Source: Chitinophagales bacterium
GTDB lineage: Bacteria; Bacteroidota; Bacteroidia; Chitinophagales; Saprospiraceae
DNA: 64,000 nucleotides
Reading direction: 5' to 3'
NCBI GenBank assembly: GCA_013298845.1
Contig: JAAFJN010000008.1
Coordinates: 1 to 64,000 of the forward strand
Below the pieces are notes generated by a model, which had not been told where the DNA came from, ran no database searches, and saw only the letters and a list, made by a program, of their open reading frames with translations. Positions 17,681 to 27,162 of the stretch are shown here, piece by piece. The translations under genes and the position numbers were made by a program. Positions within the stretch are counted from its first letter, which is position 1; each line of letters opens with the position of its first letter.

Positions 17681-18133
17681 ATGCGCGTACTTCTCATTTT
17701 TGCATTTTTGATCGGCAGTTGGACCATAACCTCTGCTCAGGAAGATACCAAAAAATCTTCGGGTCCCGTGGCCATTGCCCCCATGCCCTCCGATACCTCC
17801 TCCGCCGATAGTATGTTGGTGACGGTTATTTTAAAATACCAACAGGATAAATCCTTCTCCGAACTGCGCCGCCTGCTGGAAGCCAACGGTTTTTGGGATG
17901 TATTCCCGCCCGCCGATTCGCGGGTCGTATCCTGGAACGTCGCCGTGGGTTTTGGCCACATCGTTACCCTCAAAATGCCCGCCGATGGCGTTCGCCGCCT
18001 CTACCTCGCCATTTCCAACGGTGCTTGGGGCGCATTCAACAGCGAAGTGTTTATGTCGTACGAATACATGCCGATCTGGAAGGATTATATCGAACGCCGC
18101 CAAGACGCAAAAGAAGAACGGGAGGATAAGTGA
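17681..18133 (+). CDS. secreted protein of unknown function
   Basis: A 150-residue protein with a signal peptide (MRVLLIFAFLIGSWTITSAQ). I do not recognise the family. The body has mixed alpha/beta character (LRRLLEANGFWDVFPP, SWNVAVGFGHIVTLKMPADGVRRLYLAI) and a highly charged C-terminus (ERRQDAKEEREDK). The last codons and stop are part of the GTGAAGA tandem repeat that follows, so the original 3' end may have been altered by repeat expansion. It sits 15 bases after the DUF3298 gene. Confidence 0.7.
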   Translation: MRVLLIFAFLIGSWTITSAQEDTKKSSGPVAIAPMPSDTSSADSMLVTVILKYQQDKSFSELRRLLEANGFWDVFPPADSRVVSWNVAVGFGHIVTLKMPADGVRRLYLAISNGAWGAFNSEVFMSYEYMPIWKDYIERRQDAKEEREDK

Positions 18134-18216
18134 AGAGTGAAGAGTGAAGAGTGAAGAGTGAAGAGTGATAAGTGAAGAGTGAAGAGTGATAAGTGAAGAG
18201 TGAAGAGTGAAGAGTG
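18128..18216. repeat. tandem heptamer repeat (AGAGTGA)n
   Basis: About a dozen imperfect copies of a 7-base unit (AGTGAAG/AGTGATA) run from the stop codon of the secreted-protein gene to about 18216. Simple heptamer arrays of this sort are found between genes in many Bacteroidota and cyanobacteria; function unknown. Confidence 0.8.
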
Positions 18217-18312
18217 TATTGGTGTGGGCTTTTAAAATGTTTCTATTTTTCCTGATCCTAAAAAGCCAACGGAGCCTAATTAAAATTTACTTTCCACCGC
18301 AAATAAGGAAAA

Positions 18313-18420
18313 TTCGTAACTATCCAGCCGCTTCCCACTGACCTCTGCCGAGGTCATAGATAGCGGGAAAGCCCAAATTTCGTACGTTTTCACCGCACAA
18401 AGCGGCTGGATAGTTACGAA
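18313..18420. repeat. 108-bp element with perfect 21-bp terminal inverted repeats
   Basis: The left arm (18313-18333, core GTAACTATCCAGCCGCTT) is perfectly complementary to the right arm (18400-18420). Inside is a second hairpin, TGACCTC (18339-18345) and GAGGTCA (18350-18356). No transposase frame fits, so a small non-autonomous element or structured RNA region is most likely. A close copy of one arm occurs at 22598-22615. Confidence 0.65.
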
Positions 18421-18587
18421 AAATCAATATACACTTTAGTGCCTTCACTTTTAATATATGTACGCTTTAGCATTTTCATTTTTCAAAAAATCTTTACAAT
18501 TCAGTACTAACAAACCATTTTTCCGCAATTAGCGCTCACCCACCGCTATATATAAAATATTTTTAACACCCTTCGCGCTCCATTTTT

Positions 18588-18650
18588 CACTACTCACTAT
18601 TCACTTTTCACTATTCACTTTTCACTATTCACTTTTCACTATTCACTAAA
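18588..18650. repeat. tandem repeat of a 14-base unit (TTTTCACTATTCAC)n
   Basis: Four to five near-perfect copies of TTTTCACTATTCAC. On the opposite strand this reads GTGAATAGTGAAAA, related to the heptamer array at 18128-18216, so the two arrays bracket the gap in opposite orientation. The array ends about 6 bases before the panB ATG and occupies its leader. Confidence 0.75.
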
Positions 18651-18655
18651 AAAAA

Positions 18656-19474
18656 ATGTCTGCTGTAACATCAGAATTGAAGCGGGTTACGACCCATAGC
18701 ATACAAGCCATGAAAAACAAAGGCGAAAAGATCGCCATGTTAACGGCTTATGATTTTTCCATGGCCCGAATTCTGGACGAGGCAGGTATTGACATCTTGT
18801 TGGTGGGCGATTCGGCCTCCAACGTGATGGCGGGCCACGAAACGACCTTGCCCATTACCCTCGACCAAATGATTTACCACGCGCAATCGGTGGTGCGGGC
18901 CGTGCACCGGGCGATGGTGGTGGTGGATTTGCCGTTTGGTTCGTACCAGGCCAATTCCGAAATTGCCCTGTCGAGCGCCATTCGTATCATGAAAGAATCG
19001 GGGGCGCACGCCGTAAAACTGGAAGGTGGCTCGGAAGTGGAAGAGTCCATTAAACGCATCCTGATGGCGGGTATTCCCGTGATGGGACACCTGGGCCTTA
19101 CCCCCCAAAGCATCTACAAATTTGGGACGTATTCCGTACGCGCCAAAGAAGAAGCCGAGGCCGAAAAACTGCTCAGCGACGCGCAATTATTGCAAAATAT
19201 TGGCTGCTTTGCCCTGGTTTTGGAAAAAATTCCCGCCACCCTCACCGAAAAAGTGTCCAAAAGCCTCGAAATTCCCACCATCGGGATTGGGGCCGGTGTA
19301 CACGCCGACGGCCAGGTGCTGGTTACCCACGATATGGTGGGCATTACCAAAGACTTTAAACCACGGTTCCTGCGCCGGTACCTCGAACTGTTCGAAAGTA
19401 TCGGCGACGCTACCCGCTCGTACATTGCCGACGTAAAAGCGCAGCAATTCCCGAGCGATAAAGAACAATATTAA
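18656..19474 (+). CDS. panB: 3-methyl-2-oxobutanoate hydroxymethyltransferase
   Basis: PanB transfers a hydroxymethyl group from 5,10-methylene-tetrahydrofolate to 2-oxoisovalerate, giving ketopantoate, the first committed step of pantothenate and CoA synthesis. The 272 residues match the family length. Motifs: [40 protein letters not shown] (metal-binding DS), [33 protein letters not shown] and [19 protein letters not shown] tandem repeat fills the leader and leaves only an A-run before the ATG, so promoter and ribosome binding signals are unusual. A long hairpin follows the gene. Confidence 0.96.
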   Translation: MSAVTSELKRVTTHSIQAMKNKGEKIAMLTAYDFSMARILDEAGIDILLVGDSASNVMAGHETTLPITLDQMIYHAQSVVRAVHRAMVVVDLPFGSYQANSEIALSSAIRIMKESGAHAVKLEGGSEVEESIKRILMAGIPVMGHLGLTPQSIYKFGTYSVRAKEEAEAEKLLSDAQLLQNIGCFALVLEKIPATLTEKVSKSLEIPTIGIGAGVHADGQVLVTHDMVGITKDFKPRFLRRYLELFESIGDATRSYIADVKAQQFPSDKEQY

Positions 19475-19482
19475 CGTACTTT

Positions 19483-19530
19483 CTACCGGCGTGGATAAAA
19501 TATACCATTCGCTTTTATCCGTGCCGGTAG
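19483..19530. terminator. 18-bp hairpin after panB
   Basis: Arms at 19483-19500 and 19513-19530 pair over 18 bases (CTACCGGCGTGGATAAAA with two G-U pairs). It lacks a T-run right after the stem, so it may be a processing or partial termination signal between panB and the next gene. Confidence 0.55.
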
Positions 19531-19546
19531 TCATTTATCCTTTAAC

Positions 19547-20197
19547 ATGGTGAAACAATACCTTCTCCCCGCACTTTTTTTCCTATTTTGGGGTCATATT
19601 CAGGCCCAAAACGCCTCTGCCGCCGTAGTTCACCTGGGCAGTGAACGGGGCATGTATTGGGGCTATTTTAGTCCTTATTTTGGCGCCGAATACCGCTATA
19701 ACTTTTTCCCCGGTTTGCACGCAGGCGCGGGATTAGGTTATGTCAACGACCGGCTAAAAGTCAATGCCAGCAATGCATCCGAGTTTCACCGGCTAAAAAG
19801 TATCCAGCCGTATGCAAACCTGACGTACACTTTCCCGGTGAACAACCGCCAACAATTGAGCGCGGGAATGGGTTTTAAATTAATTATGCTCCGGTTAAAT
19901 TACGTCGAAGAAATTGTGGTCAGTAGCGCCTTCACCGATGAACGCACCGTCAACCGAACGGACTACCAGGCGAATCAGCCCGCTGCTATTTTTTCGGTGC
20001 AATACGATTATTTGTTCACCGATAAATTCTTCGCCGGTCTTTCATTGCAACACGATTATCTGCTGCAAAGAGAGGATATGCAACCATTAAAAACTTCTTA
20101 CATAGAGACCGGTGGTTTTGGCACGATTACTTCGTCTTCCGAATCCGAGGCGCAATCGCTTTGGCGGTTTACGTTGCGATTGGGTTATAAGTTTTAG
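19547..20197 (+). CDS. outer membrane beta-barrel protein, unknown function
   Basis: A 216-residue protein with a signal peptide (LLPALFFLFWGHIQAQ) and alternating amphipathic strands (AEYRYNFFPGLHAGAGLGYV, YANLTYTFPV, LSAGMGFKLIMLRLNYV, AIFSVQYDYLF), ending in a terminal strand with the C-terminal aromatic (LWRFTLRLGYKF), typical of BamA-inserted barrels. This fits the eight-strand OmpA/OmpW-like beta-barrel folds annotated in Bacteroidota. No binding function can be read. It follows panB after a hairpin and converges with the DUF5916 gene (11-base gap). Confidence 0.78.
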   Translation: MVKQYLLPALFFLFWGHIQAQNASAAVVHLGSERGMYWGYFSPYFGAEYRYNFFPGLHAGAGLGYVNDRLKVNASNASEFHRLKSIQPYANLTYTFPVNNRQQLSAGMGFKLIMLRLNYVEEIVVSSAFTDERTVNRTDYQANQPAAIFSVQYDYLFTDKFFAGLSLQHDYLLQREDMQPLKTSYIETGGFGTITSSSESEAQSLWRFTLRLGYKF

Positions 20198-20208
20198 CCT
20201 TAGAACCC

Positions 20209-22497
20209 CTACACATTCAACCAATACACCACTTTCAACACCACGGTTTTGTTTTTGGGCGACAAAAACCGCACCGGCGTTGTTTCGATGCGGTTGGCAA
20301 ATGAATTATCGGTGTAGACCAAAAACACGTCGGAAACGGGCGCAAAACGCCACTGAATCCGGGTATTGATGTTAAAATTATTGGCCTGGGTATTGTATTG
20401 GAAAAAAGCGCTGGCAAACAAACTCCGGTTAATGGCCAATTCCACCGATGGCCCCAACAGGTACAAACGGTCGTTGGCGTAGGGTTCGGGCAAGTCGAAA
20501 TTAAAAATCGTGTACGTCATGCCCAAAATGCCGTAAGGCTGCAACCGGTACCGGATGTCACCCTGTAACGAATAACTTTTTCCGTTAAAATACCCACCGT
20601 ACTGCGTGGAAAGGTTCGCCTGCAAATCGTACGAAGTGCTGCTGTTGTACTCCACCGACAGGCCGTTGTAGGTATAATCGCCCGCCGGTAAGGCATCGTC
20701 ACCGGTGTTGGAGGGGTCAAATGGTTCAAACAGCCGCGTAAACGAGGAATACGCACCCACGTACAAAAAACTTTGGTCCTTAAAACCCAAATTGGTCCCC
20801 ACACTATACTCCGCGTCGGTGGTGTTAAAGTGCAAATCGGTGGTCAGGTCGCCGTTCCAACTCAGGTTAATGGTGTTCAACAAACCCTTGGGGTACCAAC
20901 GGTATTCGGCCCCGGTAAAAATACCCTGCACGCCCGGGCGCGGCACAAAACCCATGTCGGCGGTATACGTGGTATCTACCCGTTGGATACCGCCGCGAAG
21001 GGCAAATTTCCGCACGTCGTACCCAATAAATTGCGCCATCGAAGCACCGCGTTTATTGGGGTCGGGCGAAAACGAACGGTGGTAAAACGATTCGGCTTCC
21101 CAGCGGTTGTCTTTGGAGTAAAAATTAAATTCCATCCCCGCCATCCGGTTCCAGGGTTCAAAACGCGTGCGTTGTTGTTCAGTTAATTTGCCCAAAAACT
21201 GCGTTTTATCGGCCACAATGGCGCTCAACACCGAACGGGCAAACAATTTGCGCTGGGCCGTGGCCACCGTAAAATTGGTCGCCGGAATAATATTTTCTTC
21301 GGAAATATTCAATTGTCGCGTTTGCATATTGAGCAAACCCACGCGCCAGTTATCGTTGAGTTTGCCACTCAGGCGGGCACCGTACAAAATGGGCACGGGC
21401 GCGTACCGCTGCGATTGGTTCAGCGACGTATCGGCGAGGCCAATTTGCCGCGAAAAAAACGGCCGCGTATTGGGGAAGCCAAACATCGAGAACAAATCGC
21501 GGTTTTCGAGAAAAAACTGCCGCCTTTCGGGAAAAAACAACTGGAAACGGCTCAAATTCGCCACCTGCCGATCCACTTCCACCTGCGAAAAATCGGGATT
21601 GAACGTCAGGTCGAGGTTGAGCGAAGGCGTTACCCCGATTTTTACGTCGCCCCCAATTCCGCCGCCGAACGTATTGGGCCGCGCCACCACTTCCAAGTCA
21701 TCGTTGCGGGTGTAGGCTTTGCCGTAACGCCCCGACACGTAGGGAATCAGAGAAACCCCCACTTTACTTTCCGGCGGATTTTCGGCCCAGGTACCTACGC
21801 CGTAAAAGGCCAGGTTATTGGGCGCGTATTGTTGCTGCACTCGTTTCCACGCGCTCACTTCCCAGGGTTTCAGGCGGGTGCGCACAAAGTTAAAATGCCA
21901 ACTGTTTACGCCTTCGCTTACTTTGTAGCGCAGGGTTTTGAACGGAATGGCCATTTCCACGGTCCATTTATCGGGTTCGTTGTGCACCGCCGATTTCCAC
22001 ACGTTGTCCCATTCGTACGACAAATTGCTGCCATTGTCCACCAGTGCTTCCCGCTGCACGTTCATGGGGTTGACGCTGAATAAAAACCCGTTGAGGCCGT
22101 CTTTAAACGGGTCAATGAGCACATTAATGGCGTCGCTGGTTCCCGGCCCGAAGTCGCGGCGCAGGCTCTGGATGGTATAATCTTCGCGTTTTTGGTAGCA
22201 GGTAAAAGCCACGTAGAGGTAGCGTTGGTCGAAGGTGATGCGGGCCTCGGTGCGGGCATCGGCCAGGCCGGTATCCACGGGAAAGTTTTTGGTAAAGTCC
22301 ACGAGCAGATCGGCCTCGGCCCAGGCGGTTTCGGTTAATTGGCCATCGAGCACAAGGGGCGCACTGGCTTTTCGGATCTGAAAACCGTCCTCGGCGCGGG
22401 CGGTGGTTTGGGCCAAAAGCGCGTTGGAAACCAGAAAAAATACGGTACAAGCGCACCAAAAACGAAGTGGCATACGGGTCTGTTTATTTTTTGACAT
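20209..22497 (-). CDS. DUF5916 family protein with N-terminal carbohydrate-binding-like domain
   Basis: About 762 residues from the ATG at 22497 (MSKNKQTRMPLRFW), which gives a signal peptide ending at ALLAQ; the longer frame to 22593 adds residues before the signal and is unlikely. After cleavage comes a CBM9-like domain (about 30-220; LDGQLTETAWAEADLLVDF, ARITFDQRYLYVAFTCY). The rest (about 240-760) is DUF5916, a large beta-rich domain resembling an outer-membrane barrel (NTFGGGIGGDVKIGVTPSLNLDLTFNPDFSQVEVD) that ends RFLSPKNKTVVLKVVYWLNV. Members are widespread in Bacteroidota; the function is not established. A TACTTTTG -7 box at 22514-22507 precedes the start. Confidence 0.85.
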   Translation of the reverse strand: MSKNKQTRMPLRFWCACTVFFLVSNALLAQTTARAEDGFQIRKASAPLVLDGQLTETAWAEADLLVDFTKNFPVDTGLADARTEARITFDQRYLYVAFTCYQKREDYTIQSLRRDFGPGTSDAINVLIDPFKDGLNGFLFSVNPMNVQREALVDNGSNLSYEWDNVWKSAVHNEPDKWTVEMAIPFKTLRYKVSEGVNSWHFNFVRTRLKPWEVSAWKRVQQQYAPNNLAFYGVGTWAENPPESKVGVSLIPYVSGRYGKAYTRNDDLEVVARPNTFGGGIGGDVKIGVTPSLNLDLTFNPDFSQVEVDRQVANLSRFQLFFPERRQFFLENRDLFSMFGFPNTRPFFSRQIGLADTSLNQSQRYAPVPILYGARLSGKLNDNWRVGLLNMQTRQLNISEENIIPATNFTVATAQRKLFARSVLSAIVADKTQFLGKLTEQQRTRFEPWNRMAGMEFNFYSKDNRWEAESFYHRSFSPDPNKRGASMAQFIGYDVRKFALRGGIQRVDTTYTADMGFVPRPGVQGIFTGAEYRWYPKGLLNTINLSWNGDLTTDLHFNTTDAEYSVGTNLGFKDQSFLYVGAYSSFTRLFEPFDPSNTGDDALPAGDYTYNGLSVEYNSSTSYDLQANLSTQYGGYFNGKSYSLQGDIRYRLQPYGILGMTYTIFNFDLPEPYANDRLYLLGPSVELAINRSLFASAFFQYNTQANNFNINTRIQWRFAPVSDVFLVYTDNSFANRIETTPVRFLSPKNKTVVLKVVYWLNV

Positions 22498-23007
22498 TTG
22501 CGGGCGCAAAAGTAAAAAATCGCCGTTTTGCGGGGTCTTTTTCGGACAAAAAAGGGGTTGTGGGGTGCGGACGGTGGGGATTGTGGGGGGCAAGAATGTA
22601 ACTATACAGCCGCTTGTGGCGGCGATTTTTTCACTTACACATGACCTTGGTGAATACCATGAAACGCTTGGCAGGCAAATCCCGCCCGATCTGGGAATAC
22701 CTCGGTTAAATCTGGATTAGATTGATGGGACACGGATTTACACGGATTAGACACGGATTTACACGGATATTTTGTTGTGCTGAAAAATCCATAAAATCCG
22801 TGTCCATTACTGACAAGACATTTATCTGTTTTTCTATGTGATTTGGTTTGGGATTTTTTAGAAATCACCCGCACACTCCAACGCTCAAGAATACATTGTT
22901 TTCCGTAAAAGAACGTTCCAATGGGTCGTCTTCAAAAGTTCCACAATCATGGACCTATTCAAATAGTGCCATCGTGTTACACCATTATAACTCTTGTTTT
23001 TCTATCA
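22498..23007. other. intergenic boundary region with repeats before the RM island
   Basis: About 500 bases. It holds the DUF5916 promoter, one copy of the 18313-type inverted-repeat arm (GTAACTATACAGCCGCTT, 22598-22615), a duplicated 21-base direct repeat and a 12-bp inverted repeat (22728-22805). From about 22806 the sequence becomes clearly AT-rich. A short reading frame across the repeats is almost certainly not a gene. Confidence 0.5.
22728..22805. repeat. direct and inverted repeats of the ACACGGATT type
   Basis: A unit of about 21 bases beginning GACACGGATTTACACGG occurs twice in tandem (22729-22769). The inverted copy AAATCCGTGTCC (22794-22805) pairs with GGACACGGATTT (22728-22739) over 12 bases. 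Repeats of this type recur between genes in diverse bacteria. Confidence 0.7.
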
Positions 23008-26000
23008 TTATGCATTAGCAAATTCATCAGCAATCAGTTTCGCTTGTTCTAGTATAGTCTTCACGGCTTGATCTTGTTTTTCTGGTGGATAATCGTACTT
23101 CTTTAGAATCCTTTTTATCATTACCCTCATTTTGGCTTGAACGCTCTCTTTTTTGTCCCAATCAATAGTAACTGAGTTTCTAACACTTTCTACCAACTCT
23201 CTGGCTATTGTCTTCAAAACCTCATCACCCATTTTTAGTACAGCGCTATGGCTCACTTCTAATGCATCATAAAACGCCAATTCTCTAAAGTCAAGGTTTA
23301 GATTTTCACCCCGCTTATCGGCTTCTTTAATTTCATTGGCAAGTCGGATAAGTTCTTCAATGATTTCTGCGGCTGTCAATGCATTATTTTGGTAACGTTT
23401 GATAGCTTCTGCCAACATTTCGGAGAACTTTTTACTCTGAACAATATTTTTTACCGAGCGCTGCTTGATTTCATCATTGAGAAGCCTCCTCAAAAGTTCT
23501 AACGCTAAGTTCTTTCTTGGCATATTTTTCAACTCTGCCATAAACTCATCCGAAAGAATATTTAAACCTGATATTTCAGGATTCTGCAAACCAGATGCCT
23601 GGAAAATATCAATAACCTCCGTTGAAATCAACGCATCTGAAATTATTTGCCGAATGGCTGTTTCGACCTCTTCATCTGTTCGTTTTTTCTTGCTTTCTCT
23701 AAGTTTTGAAATTCTTGCCTTAATAGCTTGAAAAAAACTCAAATCATCTCTTATTGCAATAGCCTTAGGATGAGGAACTGAAATCGCAAACGCTTTGGAC
23801 AGATTGGAAACAATGGTACTATAACGCTCCTGGCCTCTGTCTAATCCTAAAATAAAATCGGTAGCGTCTAATAGAAAATTGAGTTTTTCCCTTGGCTGTA
23901 ATCCGAAAAAACGTTTGTAATCGAAACCATAGAACAAGTTTATAGCTGTTTCATAGAGTTCTTCCATTTTGGCAACTGCTTCTTCCTGATCAAACTCAAT
24001 CTTGCCTTTTCCACCGCTTGATGTATATACGCTCAGTGCCTTTTTCAAATCTTGGGCTATGCCTAAATAATCTACAATTAAGCCACCTTCCTTATCTCTA
24101 AATACTCGGTTTACCCTTGCAATTGCTTGCATGAGATTATGACCTGTCATCGGTTTATCAATATATAACGTATGCAGACAAGGAGCATCAAAACCCGTAA
24201 GCCACATATCCCGAACAATTACCAATTTTAAATCATCGCTCGGTTCTTTCAATCGGTCGCCGATGGTTTTCCTTCTTGGCTTGTTGCGAATATGCTCTTG
24301 CCAATCCAGCGGGTCTGATGAAGAACCTGTCATAATTACCTTAATGGCTCCCTTGTCATCATCACCACTATACCATTCAGGACGAATTTTGATAATCTCA
24401 TTATGCAAAGCCACGCAGATTCTGCGGCTCATACATACAATCATTCCTTTACCGTCAAATGCCTCGCTGCGTTGCTCAAAGTGTTTTACAAGGTCTGCCG
24501 CAACTTGCTTTAATCGCTTGTCGCTGCCTACAATGGCTTCTTGTTGTGTCCATTTGGCAAAGCGTTGTTGGCGTTCGGTTAGTTCGTCTTCTTCGGTAAC
24601 TTCTTCAATTCGTTGGTCAATGATTTCCTGTTCTTCAGGGTCAAGTTCTATTTTGGCTAATCGGCTTTCATAGAAAATGCGAACAGTTGCACCATCTTCA
24701 ACGGCTTGCTGTATATCGTAAATATCTACATACTCGCCAAAAATAGCTTGTGTATTCTTATCTTCTTTTTCAATAGGAGTACCGGTAAACCCAATAAAAG
24801 AGGCATTAGGTAAGGCATCGCGTATGTGGCGGGCAAAACCATCAATAAAGTCATACTGGCTTCGATGGGCCTCATCGGCAATGACTACAATATTCCTACG
24901 ATCAGATAGTTGCGGATATATTGCCCCTTTTTCTTCGGGCATAAATTTTTGAATCGTAGTGAAAACTACACCACCCGACACCACCGAAAGTAAACTTTGT
25001 AGATGACTTCTGTTCTCTGCCTGAACTGGTGTCTGCCGGATGAGTTGCTGGCAGTTACTAAATGTTTCAAAAAGTTGTTGATCCAAGTCGTTCCGGTCGG
25101 TGAGTACTACAATGGTTGGGTTATTGAGTTGTGGCGTTACTACCATTTTACCCGCATAAAAAACCATACTCAAACTTTTGCCACTTCCTTGTGTATGCCA
25201 AACTACCCCTGCCCGTTTGTCGCCTAAAAGTGCTGCGGCCTTAATCGTTGAATGAATAGCTTTGTTTACCGCGTAGTATTGGTGATACGCGGCTATTTTC
25301 TTCACTGTTTTGTCTTTGGTTTTCTCAAAAATAATGAAGTAGCGTATCAGGTCAACGATAGTTTCTTTGCGCAACATTCCGCTCAGCACTACATCCATTT
25401 CAATATTGGCCGTTGGCCTTGCAAAGAGTGTTGAATTATATATTTCGTCCAGATCTGTAGCAATAATATCAGATGGATTATCTGGTATTTTCCAACCACT
25501 AAAACGACTCCAATCGCTGGTAATGGTTCCTGCCTTGGCAAACCAACCATCTGTCACTATCAAAAAACTGTTATAATTAAATAAGGTAGGAATGGCTTGT
25601 TTGTAGGTCATCAACTGATTATAAGCGGCTTTTAGGTCGGCTTTTTCATCAGTTGCGTTTTTGATTTCAATAACAACCAATGGCAGTCCGTTGATGAAAA
25701 TGATTACGTCAGGGCGTTTTTTGTTTTGGTTTTCTACAATGGTGAATTGATTGACGGCTGCAAAATCGTTATTCTGAGGATTATGAAAATCAATCAACCA
25801 AACTTTAAAGGTTTTAACTTGCTCCCCTTCTCGGCCTTTTATATCAACACCTTCGGTAATGAGTTTGTGAAATGCTTCGTTGTTGGCTAATAAGTTGGTA
25901 AATGGAATTCGTGAAATAGTACGCAAGGCTTCTTCCCGCACTTCGGCAGGAACTTCAGGGTTAATTTTGTCAATAGCGGCTTGTAAGCGGTCGGTTAAAA

Positions 26001-26112
26001 CTACTTCATTGTATTGCCGCTCAATGTTTGCCCCATTGAGTATTTCATAGCCTTGCTCCTGCAAGGTTTGCAACGCCATTTGTTCTATTACTTCTTCTGA
26101 TAGTATGTTCAT
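23008..26112 (-). CDS. hsdR: type I restriction enzyme, restriction/translocase subunit
   Basis: The 1034-residue HsdR subunit cuts unmethylated DNA after ATP-driven translocation as part of the HsdR2M2S complex. The N-terminal nuclease has a PD-(D/E)XK motif (Pro134-Asp135, Glu149-Ile150-Lys151 in LVVIEIKN). The SF2 motor follows: Walker [10 protein letters not shown] (305-313), the DEAH-box (413-416) in [14 protein letters not shown], motif III GFTGTP, and later motifs such as [12 protein letters not shown] and [15 protein letters not shown]. The C-terminal part is helical and contacts the methylase. All key residues are present, so it looks active. Its ATG shares one base with the stop of the HEPN-motif gene (TAATG at 26114-26110), so translation is coupled. 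GC is near 40 percent on sampled lines, well below neighbours. Confidence 0.96.
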   Translation of the reverse strand: MNILSEEVIEQMALQTLQEQGYEILNGANIERQYNEVVLTDRLQAAIDKINPEVPAEVREEALRTISRIPFTNLLANNEAFHKLITEGVDIKGREGEQVKTFKVWLIDFHNPQNNDFAAVNQFTIVENQNKKRPDVIIFINGLPLVVIEIKNATDEKADLKAAYNQLMTYKQAIPTLFNYNSFLIVTDGWFAKAGTITSDWSRFSGWKIPDNPSDIIATDLDEIYNSTLFARPTANIEMDVVLSGMLRKETIVDLIRYFIIFEKTKDKTVKKIAAYHQYYAVNKAIHSTIKAAALLGDKRAGVVWHTQGSGKSLSMVFYAGKMVVTPQLNNPTIVVLTDRNDLDQQLFETFSNCQQLIRQTPVQAENRSHLQSLLSVVSGGVVFTTIQKFMPEEKGAIYPQLSDRRNIVVIADEAHRSQYDFIDGFARHIRDALPNASFIGFTGTPIEKEDKNTQAIFGEYVDIYDIQQAVEDGATVRIFYESRLAKIELDPEEQEIIDQRIEEVTEEDELTERQQRFAKWTQQEAIVGSDKRLKQVAADLVKHFEQRSEAFDGKGMIVCMSRRICVALHNEIIKIRPEWYSGDDDKGAIKVIMTGSSSDPLDWQEHIRNKPRRKTIGDRLKEPSDDLKLVIVRDMWLTGFDAPCLHTLYIDKPMTGHNLMQAIARVNRVFRDKEGGLIVDYLGIAQDLKKALSVYTSSGGKGKIEFDQEEAVAKMEELYETAINLFYGFDYKRFFGLQPREKLNFLLDATDFILGLDRGQERYSTIVSNLSKAFAISVPHPKAIAIRDDLSFFQAIKARISKLRESKKKRTDEEVETAIRQIISDALISTEVIDIFQASGLQNPEISGLNILSDEFMAELKNMPRKNLALELLRRLLNDEIKQRSVKNIVQSKKFSEMLAEAIKRYQNNALTAAEIIEELIRLANEIKEADKRGENLNLDFRELAFYDALEVSHSAVLKMGDEVLKTIARELVESVRNSVTIDWDKKESVQAKMRVMIKRILKKYDYPPEKQDQAVKTILEQAKLIADEFANA

Positions 26113-27155
26113 TATGGCACAATTAAATTTTGTAATTCAACTTTCTCTGCGTCAAACCTACTTTGCAAAGAGTCGTAGCAAACATTATTTCTGACTTTTA
26201 CTGGTTCATACCAAAACTTACTGTCTCGTTTTCCTTTATAGACGCTTAAATATGTTTCGTGCCCAGTATCATCGTGTTGGTAATGCATAAATGGCGAGAG
26301 GCTGAAAAGGTCTTCATCCCATTTAGCAAAAATCACTTCACCGGGATTAGTCATGACATAAGTAAGTCTTTCCGGTTGAACTGAAACATTGTGGTTGCTT
26401 TCTCGTTGTAAAGAATAGGCTTTAAAAATTTGAAAGTGGTATCTGCTGTCAAAACTCTCAAATCTAAGTATGCTTACATTTTCAAAGAATCTGATGTTCT
26501 TCAAAACTTTTCTAAAAAGTGGAATTACAATATTCAACTCGGCTTCCGCCTGCTCTCTTGTAGGTGTAGATGTATGCGAAAAATGGTTTCTATTATTTTG
26601 CAGATCATATAGTGATTCAATCAACTCTATTTTTATAAAGTATCCGCATTTTAAATTCAATCCATTTGCATTAGAATAATTGACAACGGCTTTGATGTTT
26701 TCTAGAATCTGCTTTAATTCATCTGTTAGTAGTATTCTTGAATTAAATTTCAAATTTGGTTGTCCACTGTGATAAACATCTGCTGTTTTTAAGTCAACAC
26801 TCTTTGCCCTTACTTCCCCCCAAACCAAAGCATTTAAAACGAAAATTACGGCTTCCCAACTATCCTTTAGATGTAAAAACTTTGAGATTGGATTTCCTGA
26901 GCCTGGACCTCTCTCGGAAAGCCAATAATTATATGCAATACTATCTGGTAGTTCCTTAAAAGCAAATTGTTTTAACTCTTCAATTTGTCTATCATAAAAG
27001 TCCGTTAATGCAATCCGGTAGGTTTCCCTTTGCATATTAAATAAGACTTCACTTGGTCTGAATGTAGCACCTAATATTTCTACTGGATTTTCGCTTTCAT
27101 CTAAATCCAAGTTGAAATCTTCGTGATCTTCATATCTCAATTCTTCTATTTCCAT
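26112..27155 (-). CDS. HEPN-motif protein embedded in the type I RM operon
   Basis: A 347-residue protein with no signal peptide or membrane segment. Residues 145-240 are helical and contain RNHFSH at 189-194, which fits the HEPN ribonuclease signature R-(N/D/H)-x3-H; HEPN domains typically act as metal-independent RNases in toxin and abortive infection systems. The N-terminal part (about 35-125) is helical as well ([29 protein letters not shown]). The C-terminal third is beta-rich ([41 protein letters not shown]) and could be a sensing domain. I do not recognise the full-length family. It lies 7 bases after hsdS and overlaps the hsdR start. Base composition is the most AT-rich of the window (one sampled 60-base line, 26581-26640, has 14 G/C). 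Confidence 0.7.
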   Translation of the reverse strand: MEIEELRYEDHEDFNLDLDESENPVEILGATFRPSEVLFNMQRETYRIALTDFYDRQIEELKQFAFKELPDSIAYNYWLSERGPGSGNPISKFLHLKDSWEAVIFVLNALVWGEVRAKSVDLKTADVYHSGQPNLKFNSRILLTDELKQILENIKAVVNYSNANGLNLKCGYFIKIELIESLYDLQNNRNHFSHTSTPTREQAEAELNIVIPLFRKVLKNIRFFENVSILRFESFDSRYHFQIFKAYSLQRESNHNVSVQPERLTYVMTNPGEVIFAKWDEDLFSLSPFMHYQHDDTGHETYLSVYKGKRDSKFWYEPVKVRNNVCYDSLQSRFDAEKVELQNLIVP

Positions 27156-27162
27156 AAGATCA

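Larger units (their letters stand above)
18134..18655. other. 520-base gap filled with repeats upstream of panB
   Basis: From left to right: heptamer tandem repeat, an AT-rich spacer, a 108-bp element bounded by 21-bp inverted repeats (18313-18420), another AT-rich spacer, then a 14-base tandem repeat in the opposite orientation that ends just before the panB start. No protein frame is supported. Confidence 0.6.

Noticed and set aside
18128-18216. The heptamer array resembled a short CRISPR-like repeat
   Set aside because: Units are 7 bases, adjoin without spacers and have no cas genes nearby, so it is a simple tandem repeat.
22635-22874. Small minus-strand reading frame across the repeats next to the RM island
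   Set aside because: It is made almost entirely of the ACACGGATT repeats and has no protein features.
26112-27155. Considered calling the extra RM gene prrC
   Set aside because: PrrC has an N-terminal ABC-type NTPase; no Walker A motif is visible here, so only the HEPN motif is shared.
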